DNA of 64,000 bases from Ilyomonas limi. Its GTDB lineage: Bacteria; Bacteroidota; Bacteroidia; Chitinophagales; Chitinophagaceae. Positions 45,660 to 54,554 of the stretch are shown in pieces; the first letter of the stretch is position 1; every line of letters begins with the position of its first letter. The stretch is from assembly GCF_005233845.1 (NCBI RefSeq), contig NZ_SZQL01000009.1, positions 32,185-96,184 on the forward strand, given 5' to 3'. The position numbers were made by a program, and so were the translations under genes. The notes beneath the pieces were generated by a model. The model saw nothing but the letters and a program-made list of their open reading frames with translations. It was not told where the DNA came from and made no database searches.

Positions 45660-46541
45660 CTATTTGGACTGGAAAGGTAGTGCTCTGTTTAATAATGACG
45701 ACAATGCTTCTAAATCTTCACAATAATATTGCTGTAGTGCTACCGCATCGCTTTCAGGCATCTTCTCATATTGCTTTTCCACCGTATTCAGCTTTTTGAT
45801 GCGATCTGAAAAGCCTTTGCGCTTCATCCAGTTAAGCACGCTGCTTAATGCCTTGCTCCTGCGCATCTTATGTACCAGATACATTTGTTTATTTAATAAT
45901 GCGGCGCTTTTGTAAGCAGATGCCTCAAATACTTTTTCCTGTACCGAACTGTCGTTTTGGTAATATGCATCGTCAACTCCTAAAAAGCGGCAAACCTGAG
46001 CAAGCCAATATTCAGGATTTTTAAAAACCTCCTCCGAAAATAATATTAGTATTTGTTGCGGGTCAAATAATTCATAGTACGTTTTCAATTGTTTATAATA
46101 CAATCCCCGCTCAATAAAACGCGGCTCTTTTTGTTCAATAACTTCTTTAAAGGAGGCGAGCGTAGTATGACTCTTTTGCTTTGCCATCCAGTAATGCGAG
46201 TAGGCACGCTGTACAGGATTACGCAACATGGCAATCAGTTTTACGTTGGGCAAGGTAGCTTTAATACGTGCAGGCGCTTCGGGGTCGCAGATGTACATAG
46301 GTGTAACTTCGCCAATGGCTTTTTGCCCGTTATATTCTTTAAAAAATTCCAGGTACCAGTCTAACCCAAACTGAAAATAATCATGCGCAATACCATTGGA
46401 ATTGTACTTATTAAAAAAGTGTATTTCTTTGGTAGGCGGCAAAAATACGTCCGGGTGCTTTTTTAGTTGAGCATGCAGCCAGGTGGTACCACCTTTTTCC
46501 ACACCAATAACCAGGAAATTTGGTAAAACAGAATTAGCCAT
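45660..46541 (-). CDS. Sulfotransferase family protein (heparan-type P-loop, 2 of 7)
   Basis: The 293-residue protein carries NFLVIGVEKGGTTWLHAQLKKHP (PAPS loop, residues 8-30), the substrate-side PPTKEIHFFNKY (35-46) that follows the loop in heparan N/O-sulfotransferase-like proteins, and the 3'-phosphate motif IAMLRNPVQRAYSHYWMA near residue 105. The family transfers sulfate from PAPS to sugar hydroxyls or amines. It is 34 bases after the GT2 gene and 13 bases before the beta-helix gene. A catalytic Glu/His was not pinned down. Confidence 0.9.
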   Translation of the reverse strand: MANSVLPNFLVIGVEKGGTTWLHAQLKKHPDVFLPPTKEIHFFNKYNSNGIAHDYFQFGLDWYLEFFKEYNGQKAIGEVTPMYICDPEAPARIKATLPNVKLIAMLRNPVQRAYSHYWMAKQKSHTTLASFKEVIEQKEPRFIERGLYYKQLKTYYELFDPQQILILFSEEVFKNPEYWLAQVCRFLGVDDAYYQNDSSVQEKVFEASAYKSAALLNKQMYLVHKMRRSKALSSVLNWMKRKGFSDRIKKLNTVEKQYEKMPESDAVALQQYYCEDLEALSSLLNRALPFQSK

Positions 46542-46575
46542 TTCTTACAAAAACTATTAAGTCTGATATTTTTAT

Positions 46576-47508
46576 TTAGCTGTTGCGCAATATTTTAAAC
46601 CCGGAAAGTTGCTTAACAAATATTGCCAGCCACAATGCGTAAGCTTTGAATAATTTGACATCTTTTTTAAAAGATTGATTTACTTCCCTAAAGGCTTTTG
46701 CGTGTTCGCCTTTTTTATAAAAGTACAACCCCACCTTGTAATGTATCAGCGCATCGCGCTTACGGCGGTAAGGTGCAATAGCAGGCTCTAATTGCTGCAT
46801 TTTGTCTAAGGCTATTTTATAGCCTTTGGCATTTTCGTAAGTATTGGCACCTAAGCTGTCTTTCAACTCTCTTTTTTTAAGCAGGCAGCCTTCTACATGC
46901 TGAAAAGCATAATGTCTTGCTATTCTCAGCCACATATCAATATCTTCTCCGCCTTCGAGGAGGGTTGTATCAAACAAACCTTCTTTTTCAAAACAAGCCT
47001 TTTTTACCAATACGGTAGAAGGTATAACGGGTGCACCTTTTGCCACAAATTTGAACAATAAGTCCTGTTCATCAGCCTGGTATGCGATTACTCTTACAGG
47101 AGTCAGTTTTTCCTGCTTGTAATCGTACTTAAACAGATCTGTATAGAACAATCCTACTTCAGGATGTTGCTCCAAAGCTTTGCATTGCCTTTCAATTTTA
47201 TCAGGCAGCCACAAATCATCTGCATCCAGGAAAGCTATATAATCGCCTTGTGCATTACTGATGCCTGTATTTCTCGCAGCCGATACACCGCCGTTTTGCT
47301 GATATATATAGTTGATAACCGGATGCAATAAAGCTTTCTCTTTTATCACAGCAGCCGTACCATCAGTAGAACCATCATCCACCACTATTATTTCTTTGAT
47401 TGCTTTACTATAGGTCTGCTGCAACACGCTGTCCAGCGCCTCCGCTATAAAAGATTCTTTATTGTAACAAGGTATAATTACCGAAATAAAATGTTCCACT
47501 ATAGCCAT
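46576..47508 (-). CDS. Glycosyltransferase family 2
   Basis: The 310-residue protein is a GT-A enzyme. SVIIPCYNKESFIAEALDSVL begins the fold, EIIVVDDGSTDGTAAVI binds the nucleotide sugar, and AQGDYIAFLDADDLWLP carries the DxD-like metal site. ALLEGGEDIDMWLRI is the ED-type catalytic segment near residue 190. The C-terminal third is helical and basic. It is 22 bases after a GT4 and 34 bases before a sulfotransferase. It inverts one linkage of the repeat unit; the sugar cannot be named. Confidence 0.9.
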   Translation of the reverse strand: MAIVEHFISVIIPCYNKESFIAEALDSVLQQTYSKAIKEIIVVDDGSTDGTAAVIKEKALLHPVINYIYQQNGGVSAARNTGISNAQGDYIAFLDADDLWLPDKIERQCKALEQHPEVGLFYTDLFKYDYKQEKLTPVRVIAYQADEQDLLFKFVAKGAPVIPSTVLVKKACFEKEGLFDTTLLEGGEDIDMWLRIARHYAFQHVEGCLLKKRELKDSLGANTYENAKGYKIALDKMQQLEPAIAPYRRKRDALIHYKVGLYFYKKGEHAKAFREVNQSFKKDVKLFKAYALWLAIFVKQLSGFKILRNS

Positions 47509-47530
47509 TCTGTTTAGTGCTTATTGGTAT

Positions 47531-48718
47531 TTAAGCCGTAAGCATTTGGTTATACAATTCAAGGTATTTTTTAGTAATAAATCCCATTTCATACTGCTCC
47601 CTTATTGTATTGAAAGCATTAATTCTGTAGCATTCTACAAGCTGCGGAGTGAGATTACCCGCACTTTTTATTGCCTGGCGCATAGATTCGTTAGAACCTA
47701 CCTGTGCAAGAAAGCCATTGGTGCCGGGTGTTATCAAATCTTTACTTCCACTTACTTCATTGGAAATAGGGATCAATCCTACACTCATAGCCTCGAGCAA
47801 TGCATTGGAGAGTCCTTCTGCTTTTGTAGAAAGTACAAAAAAGTCGGCAGCCAGTAAAAAAGGCCATACATTTTTCTGATAGCCTTTTAAGGAAATCACC
47901 TCGTTTAATCCTTTTTCATTTATCCTTTTTTCCACCTCTTTTCTCATCTCGCCATCGCCTAATAAAAGGAGAAAATAATTATTTTCTATAGGATTGTTAC
48001 CGGCAAAACTATCAATAAGCCCAAGTATATCTTTTTGTTTTTCCAAACGCCCGGCAAACAGAAAAATTTTACGCTCCAATGGCAAATTCAACTGCTTACG
48101 ATATTGCATTTTTCCTGCCGGCGAAAAGAGTTGCGTTATTTTAACTTCTACCCCGTTTGGCAAAAAAATAATTTTGTGTGCGGGAATTTTCTCTGCAAGT
48201 AATTCCTGTTGTATATCCCTGCTTATAGCAATTGCAATGTCAATATGTTGTACTACATAGCGGTGCAGCATTTTGCCTATAAAGGCTTTTCGTTTTAAGG
48301 TTAATAAATCAAAGCCATAACCCGAATTTCCGATTTTAACGATGGAGCGCTTCCGCAAAAGTTTACAGGCATACAATCCTGTAAATGCATTGAACTTTGC
48401 CTGGTGCATGTGAATCAGATCGTACTCATTTTTATGCTGCTTAAGCCAGCGAACACATTTATTGAACCAAATAAAGGAAGCGTGCAGGTATTTGAATGAT
48501 AATAACTGTGGCGGACCATAACTCAATAACCGTATAACTTTAATGCCTTCCATCTCTTCATAAGCCGGAACTTTTTTATTTATTCTACTCGTAAGAATAG
48601 TTATAGAACATCCATACTGTTGTAATTGCTGCGAAAGCTTAAAACACTGCTGCTCTGCACCACCATTTGCTTCCGGCATAAACTGCGCAGTTAACATCAC
48701 AATGCGAAAATTCTTCAT
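47531..48718 (-). CDS. Glycosyltransferase family 4
   Basis: The 395-residue GT-B protein starts FRIVMLTAQFMPEANGGAEQQCFKLSQQLQQ, the donor/acceptor groove of GT4 enzymes. LIHMHQAKFNAFTGLYACKLL follows. The C-terminal domain has KIFLFAGRLEKQKDILGLIDSF and FVLSTKAEGLSNALLEAMSVGLIPI, the EX7E nucleotide-sugar motif. It is 26 bases after the preceding sulfotransferase gene. It adds one residue of the EPS repeat unit in the cytoplasm. Confidence 0.9.
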   Translation of the reverse strand: MKNFRIVMLTAQFMPEANGGAEQQCFKLSQQLQQYGCSITILTSRINKKVPAYEEMEGIKVIRLLSYGPPQLLSFKYLHASFIWFNKCVRWLKQHKNEYDLIHMHQAKFNAFTGLYACKLLRKRSIVKIGNSGYGFDLLTLKRKAFIGKMLHRYVVQHIDIAIAISRDIQQELLAEKIPAHKIIFLPNGVEVKITQLFSPAGKMQYRKQLNLPLERKIFLFAGRLEKQKDILGLIDSFAGNNPIENNYFLLLLGDGEMRKEVEKRINEKGLNEVISLKGYQKNVWPFLLAADFFVLSTKAEGLSNALLEAMSVGLIPISNEVSGSKDLITPGTNGFLAQVGSNESMRQAIKSAGNLTPQLVECYRINAFNTIREQYEMGFITKKYLELYNQMLTA

Positions 48719-48744
48719 TAGTCCTGATCTTGTTGTGCAGTGTT

Positions 48745-49434
48745 TTATTGAATGGCAGATAACTCTTTAGAATAACCCAGTAATTCAAAATCTTTCTCAT
48801 AGATGGAAATTACTTTTTGAATCATAGCATCGCTGGTATAATATTGCTCATAAGGAAGCCTTTTGCTTTTGGTTACATTCAACTTTTGCAAAGGTTCGCC
48901 TGCACCAATTCTATTGCTGATGTATTCATAGTCTTTTTCAATGGTTTCAAACCGCCCCAAATAATCTGTTAGCAGCCTGTTATCCGAATCGCAAATGAAG
49001 TAGTGCTGCGGTCTGAAATAGCGGTTAGCTTTAGCGGTTGCCGGCGTAAGATAATTCAGTACAAAATTTTCCAGACTTTTATAGGGCTTTACTGTTTGGG
49101 CGATTTTCGCGTCTGCCGGGCCACCGCCTCCATCCTTCAAAAATTCATAAGCCGATATTAAGCGGGTAAAAGGGTTGCGAACAAAAGCAAATTTGAAGTA
49201 ATTGTTGAAATCCTTTTTCCCAAACAAAATCTGATAGTACAAAGCCGACATATTGCCAATGCTTTTGCCCAGCAGCGATACAGAAATGGAAATACCGGCA
49301 GTTTTAGTGATATGTATAAAAATGCACTGATGCTTATATAATGTATTAAACCACGCTTTCTTCCGTTTAGCGTTTAAGGTTCTTTGGTTGAATATTCTCT
49401 TCAGGTAGTATAAGGATTCGTCTTTCAGGTTCAT
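48745..49434 (-). CDS. Sulfotransferase family 2 protein (carbohydrate type, 3 of 7)
   Basis: The 229-residue protein differs from the others. The 5' motif CIFIHITKTAGISISVSLLG (residues 37-56) and the 3' motif FAFVRNPFTRLISAYEFLKDGG are those of the Sulfotransferase_2/chondroitin-heparan 2-O type family. RPQHYFICDSDNRLLTDYLGRFETIEKDYE is the usual downstream block. Animal homologs in this family act on GalNAc, uronic acid or GlcNAc in glycosaminoglycans. Here it probably sulfates the EPS. 69 bases separate it from the next sulfotransferase upstream. Confidence 0.9.
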   Translation of the reverse strand: MNLKDESLYYLKRIFNQRTLNAKRKKAWFNTLYKHQCIFIHITKTAGISISVSLLGKSIGNMSALYYQILFGKKDFNNYFKFAFVRNPFTRLISAYEFLKDGGGGPADAKIAQTVKPYKSLENFVLNYLTPATAKANRYFRPQHYFICDSDNRLLTDYLGRFETIEKDYEYISNRIGAGEPLQKLNVTKSKRLPYEQYYTSDAMIQKVISIYEKDFELLGYSKELSAIQ

Positions 49435-49503
49435 ACGCTAACATCCGTTTTAGATTTAATAATTTTAAAAAGTTTATCGGAATACTTATATTCCTAACAA
49501 GCT

Positions 49504-50439
49504 TCAAAGCTGCCAGGAGCTTTTATCATAATACAAATCAGCTATCTCAGAAACGATATTATAAATCCTTTGCACCTGCTCCTTCGTAACCACTTGTTTC
49601 CAATATTCTTTCAAAGCAGAACTGTCTCTTTTGAAATCGTGCCATATATTGCCTTCTGCAAGGATTTTACCCTTGTTATAACTTGTTTCACTAATAAATT
49701 GTTCCATTTCTTTAGTGAATGAAATTTGCAATCTGTTACAAAGTGTCTGGAAAAAATCTATGGGTGAAGTTGAAATGTCTTCATGCTTAACCAGAAGCCA
49801 TCCATCCTTGTCCCGGTGCTTATTTTCTACAGCAGTAAACACTTTATTAATACACTTCCAAAGCAGCGCTATCCTTTCTTCATAAGTTAAATTGTGGGCA
49901 TTTTTTATTAACGCTACTTCATCTTTAAAGTAAACCTCAATAAGCTCTTTCTGTCCGAGGAAATTTTTAAAATCAAAGTCTGACTTTTTTTGTTTTAGTG
50001 AGCAGTAAAAAGCCATCGGATGCCTTACAACTGTTATAACTTTTGCATATTCCTTGCTAAAAATGTAATCGCTCAGAAAAGATGCAAAAGGATCTTTTAA
50101 AAGCAGGCTTTTAGATTGTTTCTTATCATTAAAGTAATTTCTGTATTTTATTTTGTCTCTGTTCCCAATCAGTTTTTTAATATAGTATTCCCAAATTGTA
50201 TTTTTAGCATGTTTCTTAATGATGAATTTTGCATCACCATTAAAAAATTCATCAACGATTTCAGTATAATTAAAACTTTGAGCAAACGGAAACCTATGGT
50301 TGATACCATGCATACCATGGTTAGCTCTGAAGGGTTCATGAAAGTATATATAATTATTATTTTTTTCGAGCACTTTACCAATATAAGTAGTGCCGCTTCT
50401 GGGTGCACCTGTAATGAGAATATTTTTACTTGTATTCAC
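49504..50439 (-). CDS. Sulfotransferase family protein (GTG start, 4 of 7)
   Basis: The 311-residue protein carries the PAPS loop NILITGAPRSGTTYIGKVLEK (residues 6-26), YIYFHEPFRANHG and the 3'-phosphate motif VITVVRHPMAFYCSLKQKK near residue 135. The start is the GTG at 50437-50439. An ATG 10 bases upstream (50447-50449) is out of frame because the DNA carries two tandem 10-bp copies at 50428-50447; with one copy that ATG would be in frame and give the same N-terminus. So the sequence shows a start that was probably moved by duplication. It lies 13 bases after the next sulfotransferase. Confidence 0.85.
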   Translation of the reverse strand: MNTSKNILITGAPRSGTTYIGKVLEKNNNYIYFHEPFRANHGMHGINHRFPFAQSFNYTEIVDEFFNGDAKFIIKKHAKNTIWEYYIKKLIGNRDKIKYRNYFNDKKQSKSLLLKDPFASFLSDYIFSKEYAKVITVVRHPMAFYCSLKQKKSDFDFKNFLGQKELIEVYFKDEVALIKNAHNLTYEERIALLWKCINKVFTAVENKHRDKDGWLLVKHEDISTSPIDFFQTLCNRLQISFTKEMEQFISETSYNKGKILAEGNIWHDFKRDSSALKEYWKQVVTKEQVQRIYNIVSEIADLYYDKSSWQL

Positions 50440-50447
50440 TTGTATTC
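50428..50447. repeat. Tandem 10-bp duplication at a sulfotransferase start
   Basis: ACTTGTATTC occurs twice in a row (50428-50437, 50438-50447) on the plus strand, covering the start of the minus-strand sulfotransferase. The unit length is not a multiple of three, so each gain or loss changes which start is in frame: ATG 50449 with one copy, GTG 50439 with two. Confidence 0.85.
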
Positions 50448-50452
50448 ATACA

Positions 50453-51379
50453 TTATATATATTCCAATTGCTCCATGCTTTTCTTTGCAAATTTTAAAAA
50501 CAACTGCTGGTCCTTTTGACACATCCTGGCAATTTGATTTTGGTTAATATCCGGATTTACAAATTCAAAAAAATTATCAATATCAATCCAATATTTACTT
50601 CCCTCTTCCAACTTTGTATCGTGCACTCCGCTGGAGTTGATAAATTTTTTTGCTTTTAATCTTAAACTTATTTTATCGCCATAACGCAATCCTGCTTTAT
50701 CATATAAGCTATGTACAAATTTTTTAGGATCGGCAAGCAAGTCCTCAAACTTAAGCAGGTGAAAATTGGGATATTTCGCCTCATACTCTAGCAGCTTTGT
50801 AACCATTTTATTATACACAATCCCAAACTTACCCGCATCCTTAAATGTTTTCCGGCGAAGGCGGCTTTCACACAATGCCAACCCGTTTCTAACTAATCCA
50901 AAATGTACACTATCAGGGTACATTTCCACTAAAGCCGGGGTCAAAAATATCAGGCCATTTACATGTTTGGGCACAAGCCGGGTGCGCTTCAACTCCTCCA
51001 AAGTATATATTTCCTCCGGCGTTTTGTATTTATTAAAAGGATGGTCAATATTTTTTAGTTTCCAGGTATATAACAGGTTATCAAGATAGTTTCTTGCAAA
51101 GCTGTTTAGCCGGCGTTCTGTATGATTATTGGCATGAAACAAGCCGTAATTTAACATCCAATAACCACTCTCCTTTTGTGGGTGCGGCAATGGATAACCG
51201 CCACGCAACGAAAGCCACATATTTACAGCACTTTTCCACTTACCGGCTTCCTGCCAGATGATTTTATCAGTTTCTTCTATGGGAGCACAGGCATCGGGAT
51301 GGCTTTGCAATATTTCCCATACAATATTGCTGCCTCCACGTGCGAACGTATTTACAAAAATCGGTTGATGATTAAGCAT
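50453..51379 (-). CDS. Sulfotransferase family protein (5 of 7)
   Basis: The 308-residue protein has a P-loop PIFVNTFARGGSNIVWEILQSHP (residues 6-28) that departs slightly from the standard PRSGT form (ARGGS), and a 3'-phosphate-binding stretch FGLVRNGLALCESRLRRK near residue 160. A basic pattern (RLKAKKFINSSG) follows. It closely precedes the next sulfotransferase (13 bases), so the two are co-translated. It lacks the GAPRSGT loop of its neighbour, so the two are not recent duplicates. The acceptor is unknown; EPS is the likely substrate. Confidence 0.82.
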   Translation of the reverse strand: MLNHQPIFVNTFARGGSNIVWEILQSHPDACAPIEETDKIIWQEAGKWKSAVNMWLSLRGGYPLPHPQKESGYWMLNYGLFHANNHTERRLNSFARNYLDNLLYTWKLKNIDHPFNKYKTPEEIYTLEELKRTRLVPKHVNGLIFLTPALVEMYPDSVHFGLVRNGLALCESRLRRKTFKDAGKFGIVYNKMVTKLLEYEAKYPNFHLLKFEDLLADPKKFVHSLYDKAGLRYGDKISLRLKAKKFINSSGVHDTKLEEGSKYWIDIDNFFEFVNPDINQNQIARMCQKDQQLFLKFAKKSMEQLEYI

Positions 51380-51573
51380 TGTGTTGTTTCGACTGTTAGT
51401 AAAATTGCTTTTTTGAAATTGGAATAATTATACCAAACTGTAAGATTGCTTCCTCTTTTTGGTTGCAATTTTTACAGTTGAATAATCAGGTAAAAAACAA
51501 TTCAGGCGCGTTAAAATGTTTTGCTGCTTTACGAAAGACGATATAGAGAATCAGCGATAAACCGATATAAATT

Positions 51574-53367
51574 CTATATTTCCTGTAATGCCACCATCCG
51601 CTTAAACCGCTCTGAAAACTCCAACATATCATCAAACTTTCCGGAAGCCGAAATTTTTCCTTTGTCCAGCAGGTATATTTTATCAGCGTTTTTAATAGTT
51701 GATAAACGATGCGCAATGATAATGATTGTATAATTGCCATGCAGTTTATCAATATTGGTGCGCACTACCCTTTCTGTTTCCGAATCCAAAGCCGAAGTTG
51801 CTTCATCCAAAATTAATATCTCTGCTTTTTTGTATAACTCCCTTGCTATAGATATTCTTTGCCTTTGGCCGCCGGATATTAATATGCCATTATCGCCTAA
51901 TGGCGTAAATTCTTTTTCGGGTAACGACTCAATAAATTCATTCAGCGATACCAATTCTATAACTTTTGAAAAATGCTTTATATTTTCAGGTGATGGCTCA
52001 TCCCAAAAGGTAATATTATTAAAGATGTTGTCATTAAAAATTACCGATTCCTGCGATATATATCCTATTTTATTTCGATAACTATCGAGATTATATTCGT
52101 GCAGGGAAACGCTATCTGCCAATATTTGTCCGCTATCCGGAGCAATCAAAGACGCGATTATATTGGCAAGCGTGGTTTTGCCCGATCCGCTTTCGCCTAC
52201 CATTGCTATTGTTTGATTCTTGGGTATCCTGATATTAATACCATCCAGTACTTTATGAGCCCCATAAGAAAATACTACATCTTTTATATGCAGTTCGTGC
52301 TGAAAAGTGTGGAATAAAGTTGGGCGCTGCACTTCCTTTTGCTGTTCCATTTGCTCCGAAAGCTTAGACACGGCATTTATTGCGCCTACATTATTGATAA
52401 ATTGTTGCCAGTTGTTTTGCAAGTCCACCAATAAAGCCAATGCACGGTAAAAAAGTAACAGACTCAATAGTATGGAACTTAAACTTGCGCCCATTAGGGT
52501 TAACTGTACCTTAATTACGATCAAAACAATAATAATAATGCTCGGCTCTTTCAAACTTTTGGTAATAGAATTATAAAACCCTATTTTTTTATATAAAGTT
52601 TCGGTTTGGGTTATCACCTCGCGCAGCTTAACAGAATACAAACTGAAATAATTGGTAGATTTCAGATATTTGAAATTTGAGATAGCTTGTATCAGGAAAC
52701 TATTAAACTTATTTCCCTTTTTTGATAAAGACACCGAAGTTCTCTTGGTAGCTATATATACTTTTCGGTAAAAAAGATTAGATAGCGCTGCACCTGTTCC
52801 TACTAAAAGGGCAAACTGGTAGTTTGCCAAAAAAGCAAGGATAATATAAGTAAACAGCATTACAACCGATTGTGCAGCATTGAAATAGTAAAATATGCTC
52901 TGGTAGAGGCGCAGCATTTCGGTGGTGAAGATATTTTGTATTTTTCCGGAATCGAGCTGTAAAAAGCCCCGGTAGCTTAATTGCTGCAACTGTTTAGCCA
53001 GATTAAAACGGAGCCTTTTAACGAAGCTTTGTCTTAGAACTACCTGATAATTCAGTTGTACAAATTTTACCAGCCCTTTTACCAGGAACAGAATGAAAAG
53101 TATGCTCAGAACAGTATTAAGGTTTAATTCGAAGCCGAGACTTTTAATAGCATCTGTCAGGTAGTGTAGCTGCCCCAGCGATTTTCCGCCTGTTTTACCT
53201 CCGTTATCGCCTACGGCCTGCAGCAAGGGCATGAACATGGTAAGTCCCATGCCATCAAAAAAGCTAACCGTTATACACAAAAAGAAATTTACAAACAACC
53301 TATATCCGGTTCCTTTGTAAAAGAATTTAAAATAACCCCAAAAGTTATTTTTAAAAGCGACTTTCAT
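51574..53367 (-). CDS. ABC exporter, fused membrane and ATPase half-transporter (MsbA/PglK-type)
   Basis: The 597-residue protein has six transmembrane helices in residues about 20-330, then an ATPase domain. That domain has Walker A MVGESGSGKTTLANIIASL (about 386-404), the Q-loop YISQESVIF, signature LISGGQRQRISIAREL (about 490-505), Walker B AEILILDEATSALDSE and the H-loop IIIIAHRLSTI. Half-transporters of this type dimerise to flip lipids or lipid-linked oligosaccharides. No Wzx flippase gene lies in the window, so it may flip the EPS lipid-linked unit, as PglK does. It is flanked by sulfotransferases, with 194 bases after and 206 bases before. Confidence 0.9.
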   Translation of the reverse strand: MKVAFKNNFWGYFKFFYKGTGYRLFVNFFLCITVSFFDGMGLTMFMPLLQAVGDNGGKTGGKSLGQLHYLTDAIKSLGFELNLNTVLSILFILFLVKGLVKFVQLNYQVVLRQSFVKRLRFNLAKQLQQLSYRGFLQLDSGKIQNIFTTEMLRLYQSIFYYFNAAQSVVMLFTYIILAFLANYQFALLVGTGAALSNLFYRKVYIATKRTSVSLSKKGNKFNSFLIQAISNFKYLKSTNYFSLYSVKLREVITQTETLYKKIGFYNSITKSLKEPSIIIIVLIVIKVQLTLMGASLSSILLSLLLFYRALALLVDLQNNWQQFINNVGAINAVSKLSEQMEQQKEVQRPTLFHTFQHELHIKDVVFSYGAHKVLDGINIRIPKNQTIAMVGESGSGKTTLANIIASLIAPDSGQILADSVSLHEYNLDSYRNKIGYISQESVIFNDNIFNNITFWDEPSPENIKHFSKVIELVSLNEFIESLPEKEFTPLGDNGILISGGQRQRISIARELYKKAEILILDEATSALDSETERVVRTNIDKLHGNYTIIIIAHRLSTIKNADKIYLLDKGKISASGKFDDMLEFSERFKRMVALQEI

Positions 53368-53573
53368 TAAAATAAAATTTTAGAATATAGCCTTGCATTT
53401 TAAAATTCCTTTCACCTTATAAACTTCTGGTATATTAAATATTAAGCACACGGGGCTACATTTAATTACCATATAATAACTACCTGACTTTATATAAAAC
53501 TTTCATTTCCCTGGAAGTCCTATACGCCCGATGTATTCCAGAACCAACGAATCTGAAACTGCAACAGCAATTA

Positions 53574-54425
53574 TTATCCTTCTACTGCAGTCTCGTATGT
53601 ATTTAATACCAACCAATCTGATAAATCTCTTCCTATTAAATCCTGCATTGCAAGGATATCCAGCTCCAGCATATTAATAATTACGCGCTTCAGATCTTCC
53701 GAAAGGACCGGCTTTTCAGTAAAATATCTGTTAGTTGGCACATACATCTTTCTCCATACCGCGGGAGATATTCTTTGAATCAGTTTTGGAAACAATTTTC
53801 CTTTGTATTTGCTATGTGGCCTTTCCATTCTCCCTTCATACGTTTTGTTGCTGTGTATTGAATCGGTAATTTCCGGCATAGCGCTAACATCTGCTCCAAG
53901 AAACGAGAGAATATTTTTTGTAACTGCTTCCTGGTTCTTTATAAAATCTTCAAAAAGCAGTATCATAACGTTTTCTCTGCCAAATTTTCTTATATACGGT
54001 ATCACTTGAGTGTAATACCTGCTGAAATTTATGATGTCAGGGTTTCTTAATACAGTTTCTTCCAGAGACGTATCTATGTGTCCAAGCTGGTAAAGATGAA
54101 CATATTGTGATACAGTTCTTGCAATTGGATTTCTGATCACATAAACAAACTTCATGTTATTATTATACTCATAAATATCATCCCAAATATGAAGGTTATA
54201 AGCAGGATATTTTGTGTAGCTGGTAGAACCTTCTCCGTACAGAATACCATTTTTAGGAAAATGAGAATGATACTCCTCCAGCCCATGCCTCCAGTTGATG
54301 TTCCTGCTGAAAAAGTGAGGTTCTTTGGGTTTGCTAAAAGAAATATCAGGATGTAAGGACAAGATTGTTGCAAGGCTTGATGTTCCACATTTCATTGCGC
54401 CTAAAATGATAAAATCTACTTTCAT
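53574..54425 (-). CDS. Sulfotransferase family protein (heparan-type, 6 of 7)
   Basis: The 283-residue protein has the loop DFIILGAMKCGTSSLATILSLHP (residues 4-26), the follow-on FSKPKEPHFFS (about 30-40) and the 3'-phosphate motif FVYVIRNPIARTVSQYVHLY near residue 95. The KCGTSS form and PKEPHFF resemble heparan N-deacetylase/N-sulfotransferase-like proteins. It ends about 200 bases before the ABC exporter start, and its start lies about 130 bases after the end of the preceding sulfotransferase gene. It probably acts on the EPS. Confidence 0.88.
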   Translation of the reverse strand: MKVDFIILGAMKCGTSSLATILSLHPDISFSKPKEPHFFSRNINWRHGLEEYHSHFPKNGILYGEGSTSYTKYPAYNLHIWDDIYEYNNNMKFVYVIRNPIARTVSQYVHLYQLGHIDTSLEETVLRNPDIINFSRYYTQVIPYIRKFGRENVMILLFEDFIKNQEAVTKNILSFLGADVSAMPEITDSIHSNKTYEGRMERPHSKYKGKLFPKLIQRISPAVWRKMYVPTNRYFTEKPVLSEDLKRVIINMLELDILAMQDLIGRDLSDWLVLNTYETAVEG

Positions 54426-54554
54426 AACAGATAAATATTAACGAGCACTAATTAGAAATGTCCCTGGATAAGCTGCACCTGTTTTTACACGTATAGCAAA
54501 CTGGTAATTTGCTAAGCAGGCAACGGTCCTACAAGCATTAAAACAATAATTACT

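Noticed and set aside
51486..51752. 88-codon minus-strand frame at the end of the ABC exporter gene
   Set aside because: It largely overlaps the exporter coding region in another frame and lacks family features.
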